NCBI RefSeq assembly: GCF_002906855.1
Contig: NZ_MINI01000038.1
Location: 558,001 to 622,000, forward strand
Source: Pseudomonas putida
GTDB taxonomy: Bacteria > Pseudomonadota > Gammaproteobacteria > Pseudomonadales > Pseudomonadaceae
Direction: 5' to 3'
DNA length: 64,000 bases
Shown here: positions 35,645-45,406 of the stretch, in pieces
Numbering within the stretch: position 1 is the first letter of the stretch
Layout of the letters: each line of letters starts with the position of its first letter
The notes under the pieces: model-generated
The model's input: only the letters and a program-made list of their open reading frames with translations
Told to the model about the DNA's origin: nothing
Databases searched by the model: none
Translations under genes and position numbers: made by a program

Positions 35645-38077
35645 TCACCACTTGTAGGAAGCGCTGGCCACGACGCTACGTTCGTCGCCGTAGTAGCAGT
35701 AGTAGCCATCGCAGGTGGAGAGATAGTCCTTGTTGAACAGGTTGGTGGCATTGACCGCCACCGACGCGCCCTTGAGGCTGTTGCTCAGGCGCCCCAGGTC
35801 GTAGTGCACGGTAGCGTCGAACACCGTGTAGGCGTTGGCCTTGCCCAGGTAGGTGTTGGCTTGGTCGCCGTAGGTGTTGCCGGTATAGCGCGCGCCGCCG
35901 CCGATACCGAAGCCGTCGAGCATGCCGCTGTGCCAGGTGTAGTCGGCCCACAGCGAAGCTTGCTGGTTGGGCATCAGCTGCAGGCGGTTGCCCTTGTACA
36001 GGCCATCCTGCACTTGCGACTTGGCCAGGGTGTAGGCGGCGGTCAGCTTGAGGTTTTCGGTGACGTCGGAAACCGCTTCCAGCTCCAGGCCATGGACTTT
36101 CACTTCACCGGTCTGGCTGGTGAAGGTCACACCGCCTTCGTTGTTGGTGACCGAGACGTTTTTTTGCGTCAGGTCATACACGGCTGCCGACAACAGGGTG
36201 TTGGAGCCCGGTGGCTGGTACTTGATGCCCAGTTCCCACTGCTTGCCTTCGGTCGGTTTGAACGATTCGGTAGCGGACGCGGAGGCATTGGCGGCCGGCT
36301 GGAACGACTCGGCATACGACAGGTACGGTACGAAGCCCGAATCGAACACGTAGCTGATGGCGGCGTTGCCGCTGAACTGCTTGTCCCGCTGGGTATTGGT
36401 GGCATCACCCTGGTTGAAGTACTTGGTGCTGGTGTGCACCCAGTCTTCACGACCGCCCAGGGTCAGGCGCCAGTTGCCGAGGGCCATCTGATCCTGGACG
36501 TACACGCCGGTCTGACGGGTTTTCTGGTCATAGTCGTAGAACGCTGTGGAGCGGTCCGGGCGGGTGATCGGCACCCCGTAAACCGGGTTGTTCACGTTGC
36601 TGTCCGGCACGTTGAAGCCGAAGATCGACAGGTAGTTGGTGTTGACGCGCTGGTGGTCCAGGCCCAGCAGCAGGGTGTGGGTCACGTCGCCGGTGGCGAA
36701 GTCGGCCTGGAAGTTGTTGTCCACCGCGAACTGGCTGATGTCTTCATCGGTGTTGGTGGACATGCGGCTGACGGTGCCATCGTCCTTCACTGGCGGCGTG
36801 GTTGCGTTGTAGCTTCCGGGGGTGATGGTCTGGAACGCCAGGTCCGTCTTGGTGTAGCGCAGGTTCTGACGGAACTGCCAGACATCGTTGATGCGGTGTT
36901 CGAAGGCGTAGCCCAGCGCGTAGTAGGTGCGGTCGTAGAATTCGTAGTCCGGGTCACCCAGGTTCTTGTGGTGGGAAATCTTGCCGAACGGCATGTCGAT
37001 CTTGGTGCCCTGGATCGGCCGGAACTGGCTGGTGGCGCCGGTATCGTCGCGGGTGAACTGGGTAAGCAGGGTCAGCGAGGTATCGTCGTCGATGTTCCAG
37101 GTCAGGCTCGGGGCGATGTTGTAGCGCTTGTCGTCGATGTGGTCGATCTGGGTACCGCCATCGCGGATCACGCCGCTGACGCTGTACAGGAACTGACCCT
37201 GGTCATCGATCTTGCCGGTGCTGGCAAAGTTGATCTGGCGGTGATTGTCGCTGCCGTACTGCAGTTCGATTTCGTGGGCGCTTTCAGCCTGCGGGCGGCG
37301 GCTGACCATGTCCAGCAGGCCGCCGGGCGGGGTCTGGCCATACAGCGACGAGGCCGGGCCGCGCAGCAGGGCCAGGCGGTCGAGGTTCCAGGTTTCGGCT
37401 TTCGGATTGGCATACACGCCGCGAGGCAGTGGCAGGCCGTCGAGGAACTGGGTCGGCTCGAAACCACGCACGCGCATCCAGTCGTAGCGGGTGTCGCTGC
37501 CGAAGCTGGCGGAGACGATACCCGGCATATATTTCACGGCGTCGTCCAGGCTGTGCACGCCGCGGTCACTCATCTGCTGACGGGTGGCCACGGAGATCGA
37601 GCGCGGGACTTCGACCAGCGCGGTGTCGGTCTTGGTGCCAGCGGCGGTGCGCTTGGCCAGGTAACCGTCGACCGGGCCCCAGGCGCTCTCGTAAGCGCTG
37701 GCGGCATTCACGGTGGTTTCCGGCAGGGCCAGGGCGCCCTCCGGTACGGCGACCAGGCTGTAACTGCCGACGCTGCTCTGCTGCAGTTGCAGCCCAGTGC
37801 CCAGCAGGGCGGCCTGCAGGGCGCCGAGGCCATCGTACTGGCCATTGACCGGGGCCGAGGTACGGCCGCTGACCAGCGCCGGGTCGATGGCCAGGGCGAT
37901 GCCCGCCTGGCTGGCGATCTGGTTCAGGGTGCTTGCCAGCGGTGCGGCGGGCAGGTTGTAGGCGCGCGGCGCGGACTGCTCGGCGGCGAACAGTGCGGTA
38001 CTGGACAATGGTGCGGCCATGGCGATGGCCAGGGCCATCAGGCTAGGACGCAGGATACGATCAACGGCACGGGACAT
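35645..38077 (-). CDS. TonB-dependent ferrichrome-type siderophore receptor with signalling domain
   Basis: An outer-membrane transporter (810 aa). A signal peptide (about 31 residues) is followed by an STN signalling domain (PLASTLNQIASQAGIALAID), a TonB-box region, a plug domain with DAVKYMPGIVSASFG and VRGFEPTQFLDGLPLPRG, and a beta barrel ending in Trp (SYKW). A CDGYYCYYG motif near the C-terminus is typical of the FhuA/FiuA/FoxA group, so a hydroxamate siderophore such as ferrichrome or ferrioxamine is likely. With the sigma/FecR genes upstream it forms a cell-surface signalling system. Confidence 0.9.
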   Translation of the reverse strand: MSRAVDRILRPSLMALAIAMAAPLSSTALFAAEQSAPRAYNLPAAPLASTLNQIASQAGIALAIDPALVSGRTSAPVNGQYDGLGALQAALLGTGLQLQQSSVGSYSLVAVPEGALALPETTVNAASAYESAWGPVDGYLAKRTAAGTKTDTALVEVPRSISVATRQQMSDRGVHSLDDAVKYMPGIVSASFGSDTRYDWMRVRGFEPTQFLDGLPLPRGVYANPKAETWNLDRLALLRGPASSLYGQTPPGGLLDMVSRRPQAESAHEIELQYGSDNHRQINFASTGKIDDQGQFLYSVSGVIRDGGTQIDHIDDKRYNIAPSLTWNIDDDTSLTLLTQFTRDDTGATSQFRPIQGTKIDMPFGKISHHKNLGDPDYEFYDRTYYALGYAFEHRINDVWQFRQNLRYTKTDLAFQTITPGSYNATTPPVKDDGTVSRMSTNTDEDISQFAVDNNFQADFATGDVTHTLLLGLDHQRVNTNYLSIFGFNVPDSNVNNPVYGVPITRPDRSTAFYDYDQKTRQTGVYVQDQMALGNWRLTLGGREDWVHTSTKYFNQGDATNTQRDKQFSGNAAISYVFDSGFVPYLSYAESFQPAANASASATESFKPTEGKQWELGIKYQPPGSNTLLSAAVYDLTQKNVSVTNNEGGVTFTSQTGEVKVHGLELEAVSDVTENLKLTAAYTLAKSQVQDGLYKGNRLQLMPNQQASLWADYTWHSGMLDGFGIGGGARYTGNTYGDQANTYLGKANAYTVFDATVHYDLGRLSNSLKGASVAVNATNLFNKDYLSTCDGYYCYYGDERSVVASASYKW

Positions 38078-38193
38078 GCAGCGGTTCCTCGACGGATAAG
38101 TGCTAACTGCTTCCTTGCCGAGCGAGATTCCAGAAGTGACAGGGGGAATCGGAAGAAAAGTGAGAATTATTTGAATCTGGCTTTTGCCTGCGC

Positions 38194-38310
38194 TGGCCCG
38201 TCGCGGGACAAGCCCGCTCCTTCAGGTGTGTCGCAGATTCAAGGGCTGCGGAAATCCTGTGGGAGCGGGCTTGTCGGGGCGCCGAACCGCCGCGAAGAGG
38301 CCGGTACAGG
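38194..38310. repeat. REP pair between fecR and the receptor gene
   Basis: Two facing units (TCGCGGGACAAGCCCGCTCCTTCAGG and CCTGTGGGAGCGGGCTTGTCGGGG) with a longer 28-base centre, and GCGAAGAGGCCGG at the outer end. The right unit is diverged, with an extra CGCCGAACCGC. It ends just before the FecR stop codon. Confidence 0.75.
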
Positions 38311-38311
38311 A

Positions 38312-39268
38312 TTACTTGGGAACGACGGTCACCCACCACGGCGTATGCCGCTCGATTTTCACCGGCAGCGCCGGCACCAGCGAAGCCAGGGCCAGGTCGG
38401 TGTCGGTCAGCGGGAAGCTGCCGGTCACACGCAAGTCGGCCACTTCATCGGCCACGCCCAGGTGACCGCTGCGGTAGTGGCCCAGCTGTTTCAGCAGGTC
38501 GGCCAGGCGCACGTTGTCGACCACCAGCATGCCGCGGGTCCAGGCATCGGCCCCGGCGTGCACCGGACCTATCTGGCCCAGCCCGTTGCTGTTCATCAGC
38601 ACTTGCTGGCCTTCGTGCAGGACCTGTTCGTCACCGCTGTTGTGCGGCATGGCGGCTACCGACGACTGCAGAACTTCCAGGCGCGTGCCGTTGGCTTCGC
38701 GGCGCACCAGGAAGCGCGTGCCCAGCGGCCGAAGGCGGCCATCGTCGGTACGTACCCACAACGGGCGAGGGTCGTCGTGGCCGGTTTCCACCGAAATTTC
38801 GCCTTGATGCAGCACCAGCACACGCTGGTCGCCGTCGAAGTCGATATCCACGGCGGTGTGGGTATTGAGGCTAAGCAGCGTGCCGTCGGCCAGGCGCAAG
38901 GTACGCAGTTCACCGGTGGCGGTGCGCTGATCAGCGAGCCAGTAACTGGGTGCCAACGAAGGCGTACCGACCCAGCTGAGTATCGCGCCGAGCAGAAACA
39001 GGCCGGCAAGCCCGCTTCCGGCCTTGCCGATCCGACGTCGCAGGCTGACGCGCGATTGCAGCAGGGCTTGGCGAGCCGGGCCGGCAGCGACGCTGACACG
39101 TTGGTCGAGGGCGCCTAGCTGGCGCCAGGCCCGGGCATGTTCCTCGCTGGCAGCATGCCAGCGGATGAATTCGTTGCGCTCGTCAGGGGTGTCGTTGCCA
39201 TCGTCCAGGCTCATTTTCCAGGCAATGGCGGCTTCCAGCACCCGCGACGAAACCGGTGTGTTGTTCAC
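38312..39268 (-). CDS. FecR-family anti-sigma/sigma regulator
   Basis: A 318-aa inner-membrane regulator that passes the siderophore signal from the receptor STN domain to the ECF sigma factor. The N-terminal cytoplasmic domain has the DUF4880 pattern AAIAWKMSLDDGN...FIRWHAASEEHARAW, then one transmembrane helix (SGLAGLFLLGAILSWVG, about residue 90) and a periplasmic FecR domain (RTLRLADGTLLSLNTHTAVDI and a C-terminal STN-like domain). It begins with GTG in a 4-base overlap with the sigma gene stop (GTGA, 39265-39268), so the two are coupled. Confidence 0.88.
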   Translation of the reverse strand: MNNTPVSSRVLEAAIAWKMSLDDGNDTPDERNEFIRWHAASEEHARAWRQLGALDQRVSVAAGPARQALLQSRVSLRRRIGKAGSGLAGLFLLGAILSWVGTPSLAPSYWLADQRTATGELRTLRLADGTLLSLNTHTAVDIDFDGDQRVLVLHQGEISVETGHDDPRPLWVRTDDGRLRPLGTRFLVRREANGTRLEVLQSSVAAMPHNSGDEQVLHEGQQVLMNSNGLGQIGPVHAGADAWTRGMLVVDNVRLADLLKQLGHYRSGHLGVADEVADLRVTGSFPLTDTDLALASLVPALPVKIERHTPWWVTVVPK

Positions 39269-39783
39269 GTCGGTTCCCCGTACAGGGCCACATAGCACTG
39301 GCGCATGCCTTGGGCGATGTACTGGCGCACGCGTGACACCGAAACGCCCAGGCGTTCGGCAATTTCGGCGTGGCCCATGCCATCCAGGCGGTTGTGCAGG
39401 AAGGCTGCGCGGGCCTTGCTCGACAGCTTGCTGAGCAGGCGGTCGATGGCTTTGAGGTCTTCGAGGATCAGGTGCTGGGTTTCCGCGGACGGGTGTTCGG
39501 CTTCGGGGATCAGCGCCAGTTCGGCCAGGTAGGCTTGCTCCAGCGCCGCGCGGCGGAAGTGGTCGAACATCAGGCCCTTGGCCACGGCGGCGAGGAAGGC
39601 ACGCGGTTCGCGCGGGGTGTCGAATTGCTCGCGCCCGAGCAGGCGCACGAAGGTGTCCTGGCTCAGGTCTTCGGCACGCTGGCGGCAAGCCATGCTGCGC
39701 TGCAGCCAGGCGAGCAGCCAGCTGCGGTGGTCGCGGTACAGCGAGCCAACCAGTTCGGCGTGTGGGCTGTGGACAGAAGACAC
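39265..39783 (-). CDS. ECF sigma factor (FecI/FiuI type)
   Basis: A 172-aa iron-starvation sigma factor expected to direct transcription of the adjacent receptor gene when ferric siderophore binds. Sigma-70 region 2 reads RAEDLSQDTFVRLLG and AFLAAVAKGLMFDHFRR; region 4 ends HAEIAERLGVSVSRVRQYIAQG. First gene of a sigma-antisigma-receptor cluster, with a Fur-box-like sequence about 40 bases upstream. Confidence 0.92.
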   Translation of the reverse strand: MSSVHSPHAELVGSLYRDHRSWLLAWLQRSMACRQRAEDLSQDTFVRLLGREQFDTPREPRAFLAAVAKGLMFDHFRRAALEQAYLAELALIPEAEHPSAETQHLILEDLKAIDRLLSKLSSKARAAFLHNRLDGMGHAEIAERLGVSVSRVRQYIAQGMRQCYVALYGEPT

Positions 39784-39817
39784 GCAGCGTCCCCCCGGAA
39801 CGAATGCATTAACTAAC

Positions 39818-39836
39818 GATAATTATTCGCGATTGT
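39818..39836. promoter_or_regulatory. Candidate Fur box upstream of the sigma gene
   Basis: GATAATTATTCGCGATTGT, 35-53 bases upstream of the sigma factor start. The first ten bases (GATAATTATT) fit the Fur hexamer pattern, but the second half is poor. Fur control would suit this gene class. Confidence 0.45.
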
Positions 39837-39885
39837 TACAGAGGGGAGGGTGTCGGTGCAATGGACGCTTATCGGATGGCCATCA

Positions 39886-40596
39886 TCAAAAACCGTGGTG
39901 ATGCGCCTTGCGCCGCCGCCAGCCGCCCAGCCGCTGCTCCAGCTGCAGCGGGCTGTCGAGCTGCTGGCGCCGGGCCTGGCTGAACAGGATCAGCGCCAGT
40001 TCCGCCGTGACCTGCGCATCGGCGCTGGCATGGTGACGCTCATCCACCTGCAGGCCGAAGTGTGTTACCCAGTCATCCAGCCCGGCTTCGCGCAACACGG
40101 TGTCGGGGTTGAGCATCGGCGCCAGTTCTGCCACGTCGAGGAACGGCAACTGCAGGCGATGGCCCAGGCTCTCCTTCAAGGCGCGGGCAAGCATGCGCTG
40201 GTCAAACGGTGCATGGAACGCCAGCACCGGGCTGTCGCCGATGAATTCGAGCAGCTCTAGCAAAGCTTCGGCCGGGTCGCAGCCAGCGGCCAGGGCACTT
40301 GGCCCGAGGCCGTGGATCAGCACGCTGGCGTTGGTTTTCTGTTCGGGTCGGTGCAGGGTGCGTTCGAATTGCTGGGCGAAATCAATGGCGCCGTCCTCGA
40401 TGGCCACCGCGCCGATCGACAGAACTTGGTCGCGATTCGGGTTCAGGCCACTGGTCTCCAGGTCGAGCACCACCCAGCGCTGCTCGCGCAACGAACACAC
40501 CCCTGGCGGCTTGGCCTTGGGTAGCCCTGCCAGGCGCTGACGCAAGGCATCGTCCAGCGGCGGGGCAGCGGGGCGTAACCAGGCGAACAGGCTCAT
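39886..40596 (-). CDS. DnaQ-like 3'-5' exonuclease
   Basis: A 236-aa DEDDh exonuclease. Motif Exo I is WVVLDLETSGLNPNRDQVLSIGAVAI, Exo II is PVLAFHAPFDQRMLARAL and Exo III is RHHASADAQVTAELAL with the His-Asp pair. It is not the Pol III epsilon subunit (no clamp/alpha-binding tail) but resembles the exonucleases paired with DUF294 proteins in pseudomonads. The gene overlaps the upstream cNMP/CBS gene by 4 bases (ATGA), so the products are made together. Confidence 0.85.
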   Translation of the reverse strand: MSLFAWLRPAAPPLDDALRQRLAGLPKAKPPGVCSLREQRWVVLDLETSGLNPNRDQVLSIGAVAIEDGAIDFAQQFERTLHRPEQKTNASVLIHGLGPSALAAGCDPAEALLELLEFIGDSPVLAFHAPFDQRMLARALKESLGHRLQLPFLDVAELAPMLNPDTVLREAGLDDWVTHFGLQVDERHHASADAQVTAELALILFSQARRQQLDSPLQLEQRLGGWRRRKAHHHGF

Positions 40597-42530
40597 AATT
40601 GATACCGCAGGGCCAGGCTGCTCTGCAGGCGCTGGGCCTGGCGCAGCGATTCGCGCAGGATGCGCCGGTCCAAGTGGTTGAGGCTGTCCGGATCGAGGCG
40701 ATTGGAGTACGGCAGGTTGTCGCGGGTCTGGCGCTGGTGCTGTTGCATGCGGGTTTGCTGGATGAAGTGGTAGGCCTCTTCATAAGCTGCGCCGTCGAGC
40801 GCTTCGATGACCCCTTTGTCGACCAGCTGGCGCAGGCGCTCCAGAGTGTTGCACGCACCAATGCCGTTGGCCAGGGCCAGCAGGCGGGCACCATCGACGA
40901 AAGGTGTCAGGCCCTGGACCTTGAGGTCGAGGGTGGCGGCCTTGTCGTTGCCCTGGCGGGTCAGCACGAACTCGCGCAGGCGGCCCACCGGAGGTCGCTG
41001 GCGCAGGGCGTTGTCGGCCAGCATGCGCTGGAAGATGCGGTTGTCCGCCACCTGCTCCAGCAGCTGCCGGCGCAGTTGTTCACAGCCCTGTTCATCACCC
41101 CAGACCACGCGCAGGTCGAAGTAGATGCTCGAACCCAGCAGGTTCTCCGGGCTGGCCTCGCGCACGAAGCTGGCAAAGCGCCGCGCCCACTGCGCACGTG
41201 ACAGGCAAAGCTCGGGGTTGCCGGCCATGACGTTGCCCTTGCACAGGGTGAAACCGCACTGGGCCAGGCACTGGTTGATGTACTGCGCCAAGGGCAGCAG
41301 GCGTGCGCGAATGGCCTCGGCTTCGGCGTCGTCGGTGGCTTCGAAGAGGATGCCGTTGTCCTGGTCGGTGTGCAGGGTCTGTTCGCGGCGCCCTTCGCTG
41401 CCGAAGCACAGCCAGCTGAACGGCACACCGGGGTCGCCACGTTCGGCAATGGCCAGCTCGATCACCCGGCACACCGTGTGGTCGTTGAGCAGGGTGATGA
41501 TCTGGGTGATCTGCGTCGAGGAGGCGCCGTGGGCGAGCATGCGCTCGACCAGCTGGCCGATCTCGCCACGCAGCTGCACCAGCGAGTCGAGGCGTGGCGC
41601 ATGGCGGATGGTACGCGCCAGGTGCACCAGGTCGACCCGCTGCAGGGAAAACAGGTCGCGTTCGGACACCACGCCACACAGGCGCTGGTTGTCCACCAGG
41701 CAGACATGGGCGATATGCCGCTCGGTCATCGCCATGGCCGCATCGAAGGCGCTGGCTTGGGGGCTGAGGTAGAACGGCTTGGCGGTCATGTTCTGCTCGA
41801 TTGGCGCGCCGAGGTCGGAATCGGCGGCGGCCACCACCTGGCGCAGGTCGCGCAGGGTGAAGATGCCCAGCGGGTGGCGCTGCGGGTCGACCACGACAAT
41901 GCTGCCGACCTGCTGTTCATGCATCATCCGCACAGCCTCGCGCAGCGGTGTATCCGGCGCGCAGACCACTGGGTGACGCATGGCCAGTTCGCCCAGCGGG
42001 GTATTCAGCGAGTACTGGGTGCCGAGGTTTTCCGCTGCGCGCTGGCGGACCTGCTGGTTGACCTGGTCGAGCAGGCTGCTGACACCACGCAGTGCAAAAT
42101 CTCGAAACACTTCCGACATCGAGAACAAGCGGATGAACGCGGCCTTGTTCAGCTGCAGGCAGAAGGTGTCTTCGCCGGCCAAATGTTCGGTGCGTGTCGC
42201 CCGCTCGCCGAGCAGCGCTGCCAGCGGGAAGCATTCGCCGCCGGTGATCTCGAAGGTGGTTTCCACCCCAGGCTTGACCAGGTGCTGGCGCTCGCCGACG
42301 ACCCGGCCCTGCTTGACAATGTAGAAGTGCTCGACTGGCCCATCCGTAGGTTTGATGATGCTTTCGCCGCTGGCATAGAAGCGCAGCTGGCATTGTTCCA
42401 CCAGGAAGGCCAGGTGGCTCTGCTCCATCTGGTTGAAAGGCGGGAAACGCTGCAGGAACTGCAATGTGCCCTGGATGTTCTGCAGTACTGCCGTTCTTCC
42501 TGCCTGACTGTAGGCGTCCTTTTTGCTCAT
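40593..42530 (-). CDS. cNMP-binding/CBS/DUF294 nucleotidyltransferase protein
   Basis: A 645-aa cytoplasmic multidomain protein. Order: cyclic-nucleotide-binding domain (about 25-140; PTDGPVEHFYIVKQGRVVGE), two CBS domains (about 170-290; VVVDPQRHPLGIFTLRDLR), then a GlnD-like nucleotidyltransferase domain (FGSEGRREQTLHTDQDNG, with the GS..D.D metal motif, near residue 380) and a C-terminal helical substrate-binding domain. Such proteins could transfer a nucleotide in response to cAMP and adenosine nucleotides, but no target is known to me. It forms an overlapping pair with the exonuclease. Confidence 0.85.
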   Translation of the reverse strand: MSKKDAYSQAGRTAVLQNIQGTLQFLQRFPPFNQMEQSHLAFLVEQCQLRFYASGESIIKPTDGPVEHFYIVKQGRVVGERQHLVKPGVETTFEITGGECFPLAALLGERATRTEHLAGEDTFCLQLNKAAFIRLFSMSEVFRDFALRGVSSLLDQVNQQVRQRAAENLGTQYSLNTPLGELAMRHPVVCAPDTPLREAVRMMHEQQVGSIVVVDPQRHPLGIFTLRDLRQVVAAADSDLGAPIEQNMTAKPFYLSPQASAFDAAMAMTERHIAHVCLVDNQRLCGVVSERDLFSLQRVDLVHLARTIRHAPRLDSLVQLRGEIGQLVERMLAHGASSTQITQIITLLNDHTVCRVIELAIAERGDPGVPFSWLCFGSEGRREQTLHTDQDNGILFEATDDAEAEAIRARLLPLAQYINQCLAQCGFTLCKGNVMAGNPELCLSRAQWARRFASFVREASPENLLGSSIYFDLRVVWGDEQGCEQLRRQLLEQVADNRIFQRMLADNALRQRPPVGRLREFVLTRQGNDKAATLDLKVQGLTPFVDGARLLALANGIGACNTLERLRQLVDKGVIEALDGAAYEEAYHFIQQTRMQQHQRQTRDNLPYSNRLDPDSLNHLDRRILRESLRQAQRLQSSLALRYQL

Positions 42531-42741
42531 GACACTGACCGTATCGCTACGCCGAACTATATATATCTATATATAGGAGCGGCCTTGTTGTTTTCGGTCC
42601 CCATGGTCGGCTGGCAGCGGGGTGGTGCCCATTGGACGTAAGTCTATGAGTGGCGCTGTCAAAGACCCGACGAAAGGCGAGCCGGGTTACAAGGCTTTTG
42701 CGGTCCTAACCACTGAGCGGGATTTTTTTGACGAGATGACC
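42531..42741. other. Divergent promoter region with AT palindrome
   Basis: Between the divergent cNMP/CBS and response-regulator genes. It contains a near-perfect A/T palindrome CTATATATATCTATATATAG (42557-42576), strikingly different from the surrounding G/C-rich DNA, which could supply -10 elements or melt easily. Otherwise no feature is visible. Confidence 0.5.
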
Positions 42742-43185
42742 ATGGCTGAGCATGACGACATTCTGAGTGACGCCGAACGCGAGGCGTTGGCCGTGGTGAG
42801 CGCACCTGTAGCATCCAGCCCGGTGGTGCTGATTGTCGATGACAATACAGTGAACAGCGAGGCGTTGAAGCTGTACCTGAAAAGCAAGGGCATCGAGTGC
42901 ATGACCGCTGACGGCGCGCAGGAAGCGATGTTCAAGCTGCATTACGAACCGCGCATCGCGCTGATGATTACCGACCTGCGTATGCAGCCCAGCGACGGCC
43001 TGGAACTGATCCGGGAGATTCGTGAGTCGGAACGAGCGGCGTTGTCGATCATCGTGGTGTCGGGCGACACCGATGTGAAGGAGGCGGTGGACGTGATGCA
43101 CCTGGGGGTGGTGGATTTTTTGCTGAAGCCGGTGGATCTGGGGAAACTGCTGGGGTTGGTGAAGAAGGAACTCAAGATCGAGTGA
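42742..43185 (+). CDS. Single-domain response regulator
   Basis: A 147-aa receiver protein: the phospho-acceptor Asp lies in LMITDLRMQPSDGLEL, the acidic pocket in VVLIVDDNTVN, the conserved Ser/Thr in IIVVSGDTD and the Lys in FLLKPVDLGK. There is no output domain. The start is uncertain: ATG at 42742 (MAEHDD) has GACGAG upstream and is chosen; ATG at 42646 would give a longer form with a poor SD. No partner histidine kinase is adjacent. Confidence 0.82.
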   Translation: MAEHDDILSDAEREALAVVSAPVASSPVVLIVDDNTVNSEALKLYLKSKGIECMTADGAQEAMFKLHYEPRIALMITDLRMQPSDGLELIREIRESERAALSIIVVSGDTDVKEAVDVMHLGVVDFLLKPVDLGKLLGLVKKELKIE

Positions 43186-43194
43186 CACAGGATC

Positions 43195-43213
43195 GGGGCC
43201 GCAAAGCGGCCCC
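43195..43213. terminator. Shared terminator between response regulator and glcB
   Basis: GGGGCCGC - aaa - GCGGCCCC hairpin between two convergent stop codons, with TTTC on the plus-strand side. It probably serves both genes. Confidence 0.7.
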
Positions 43214-43228
43214 TTTCACTGATGTTGC

Positions 43229-45406
43229 TTACAAACCGTTACGCGCCTTGAACTCGCGACGGCGGCGGTGCAGCACTGGCTCGGTGTAGCCGTTCGGCTG
43301 CTTGGCACCTTCGACCACCAGCTCGATGGCCGCCTGGAACGCGATGTTGTCGTCGAAGTTCGGCGCCATCGGGCGGTACTGGGCGTCACCGGCGTTCTGC
43401 TTGTCGACCACTGCAGCCATGCGCTTGAGGCTTTCCAGCACCTGCTCCTGGCTGACCACGCCATGGCGCAGCCAGTTGGCCAGCAGCTGGGCCGAGATGC
43501 GCAGGGTGGCACGGTCTTCCATCAGGCCGACATCGTTGATGTCCGGTACCTTCGAGCAACCCACACCCTGGTCGATCCAGCGCACCACATAGCCGAGGAT
43601 GCCCTGGGCGTTGTTGTCCAGCTCGTTGCGGATCTCTTCGGCCGACCAGTTGGTGTCGGCTGCCAGCGGGATGGTCAGGATGTCATCGACCGATGCCGGG
43701 GTGCGCGACGCCAGTTCGCGCTGACGCGCTTGCACGTCGACCTTGTGGTAGTGCAGGGCGTGCAGGGTGGCGGCGGTCGGCGACGGTACCCAGGCAGTGT
43801 TGGCGCCGGCCAGCGGGTGAGCGATCTTCTGCTCGAGCATGGCGGCCATCAGGTCGGGCATGGCCCACATGCCTTTGCCGATCTGCGCACGGCCTTGCAG
43901 GCCGGTGGCCAGGCCGACGTCGACGTTGTTGTTCTCGTAGGCGCCGATCCACTTCTCGTTCTTCATGGCGCCCTTGCGCACCACGGCGCCGGCTTCCATA
44001 GAGGTGTGGATTTCGTCACCGGTGCGGTCGAGGAAGCCGGTGTTGATGAACACCACGCGCTCGGCGGCCGCCTTGATGCAGGACTTCAGGTTGACCGTGG
44101 TACGGCGCTCCTCGTCCATGATGCCGACCTTGACGGTGTTACGCTTCATGCCCAGCAGGTCTTCGACGCGGCTGAAGATCTCGGCGGCGAAGGCGACTTC
44201 TTCCGGACCGTGCATCTTCGGCTTGACGATGTACACGCTGCCGCTGCGGGTGTTCTTGCGGCTGGTGTTGCCGTTGAGGTTGTGCAGGGCGATCAGGTTG
44301 GTGAACAGGCCGTCCTGGATACCTTCGGGGATTTCGTTGCCCTGGGCATCGAGAATCGCCGGGTTGGTCATCAGGTGGCCGACGTTGCGCACGAACAGCA
44401 GCGAACGGCCGTGCAGGGTTACGCTGCCGCCATTGGGCGCTGCGTATTCGCGGTCTGGGTTCATGGTGCGGGTGAAGGTCTTGCCACCCTTGCTCACGCT
44501 TTCGGCCAGGTCGCCTTTCATCAGGCCCAGCCAATTGCGGTAGACGATGACCTTGTCATCGGCATCGACGGCGGCGACCGAGTCTTCGCAGTCCATGATG
44601 GTGGTCAGGGCCGACTCCATCAGGATGTCTTTGACGCCGGCGGCATCGGTGCTGCCGACAGGCGTGCTGGCGTCGACCTGAATCTCGAAGTGCAGGCCGT
44701 TGTGCTTGAGCAGCACGGCGGTCGGCGCCTTGGCGTCGCCATGGAAGCCGATCAGCTGGGCGTCATCACGCAGGCCGCTGTTGCTGCCGCCTTTCAGGGC
44801 GACGACCAGCTTGCCGCCTTCGATGCGATAGCTGGTGGAGTCGACGTGCGAGCCGGCCGCCAGTGGTGCGGCTTCGTCGAGGAAGGCGCGGGCGAAGGCA
44901 ATGACCTTGTTGCCGCGCAGCTTGTTGTAGCCCTGGCCTTTCTCGGCGCCGCCTTCATCGCTGATGGCGTCGGTACCGTACAGGGCGTCGTACAGCGAGC
45001 CCCAACGGGCGTTGGCGGCGTTCAGGGCGAAACGGGCGTTCATCACCGGGACGACCAACTGTGGGCCGGCCATGTGGGCGATTTCTTCGTCCACGTTCTG
45101 GGTGGTGGCCTGGAAATCGTCGGCTTGTGGCAGCAGGTAGCCGATTTCCTGGAGGAATGCTTTGTAGGCTACGGCGTCGTGTGCCTGGCCTTTGCGTGCC
45201 TGGTGCCAGGCGTCGATCTTGGCTTGCAGCTCGTCGCGCTTGGCGAGCAGGGCTTTGTTCTTTGGAGCGAGGTCTTTAATGATCTCTGCCGCCCCTGCCC
45301 AGAACTTATCGGCGTCGATGCCGGTTCCAGGAATCGCTTCGTTGTTGACGAAGTCGTACAGGGCCTTGGCGACCTGAAGGCCACCGACTTGAACGTATCC
45401 AGTCAT
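43229..45406 (-). CDS. glcB: Malate synthase G
   Basis: Condenses glyoxylate with acetyl-CoA to malate (725 aa). Family-typical segments are [62 protein letters not shown] and [20 protein letters not shown], including the acid residues that bind magnesium. It begins at ATG 45406 (MTGYVQVG), preceded by GAGGTGAGGCAAGCA; the frame's first codons upstream are not used. It stands alone, not in a glcDEF operon, with a 450-base regulatory region upstream. Confidence 0.96.
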   Translation of the reverse strand: MTGYVQVGGLQVAKALYDFVNNEAIPGTGIDADKFWAGAAEIIKDLAPKNKALLAKRDELQAKIDAWHQARKGQAHDAVAYKAFLQEIGYLLPQADDFQATTQNVDEEIAHMAGPQLVVPVMNARFALNAANARWGSLYDALYGTDAISDEGGAEKGQGYNKLRGNKVIAFARAFLDEAAPLAAGSHVDSTSYRIEGGKLVVALKGGSNSGLRDDAQLIGFHGDAKAPTAVLLKHNGLHFEIQVDASTPVGSTDAAGVKDILMESALTTIMDCEDSVAAVDADDKVIVYRNWLGLMKGDLAESVSKGGKTFTRTMNPDREYAAPNGGSVTLHGRSLLFVRNVGHLMTNPAILDAQGNEIPEGIQDGLFTNLIALHNLNGNTSRKNTRSGSVYIVKPKMHGPEEVAFAAEIFSRVEDLLGMKRNTVKVGIMDEERRTTVNLKSCIKAAAERVVFINTGFLDRTGDEIHTSMEAGAVVRKGAMKNEKWIGAYENNNVDVGLATGLQGRAQIGKGMWAMPDLMAAMLEQKIAHPLAGANTAWVPSPTAATLHALHYHKVDVQARQRELASRTPASVDDILTIPLAADTNWSAEEIRNELDNNAQGILGYVVRWIDQGVGCSKVPDINDVGLMEDRATLRISAQLLANWLRHGVVSQEQVLESLKRMAAVVDKQNAGDAQYRPMAPNFDDNIAFQAAIELVVEGAKQPNGYTEPVLHRRRREFKARNGL

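Noticed and set aside
35108..39118. 1336-codon open frame on the plus strand
   Set aside because: Antisense across the receptor, FecR and PepSY genes, with no family features and low-complexity Val/Gly/Ala content.
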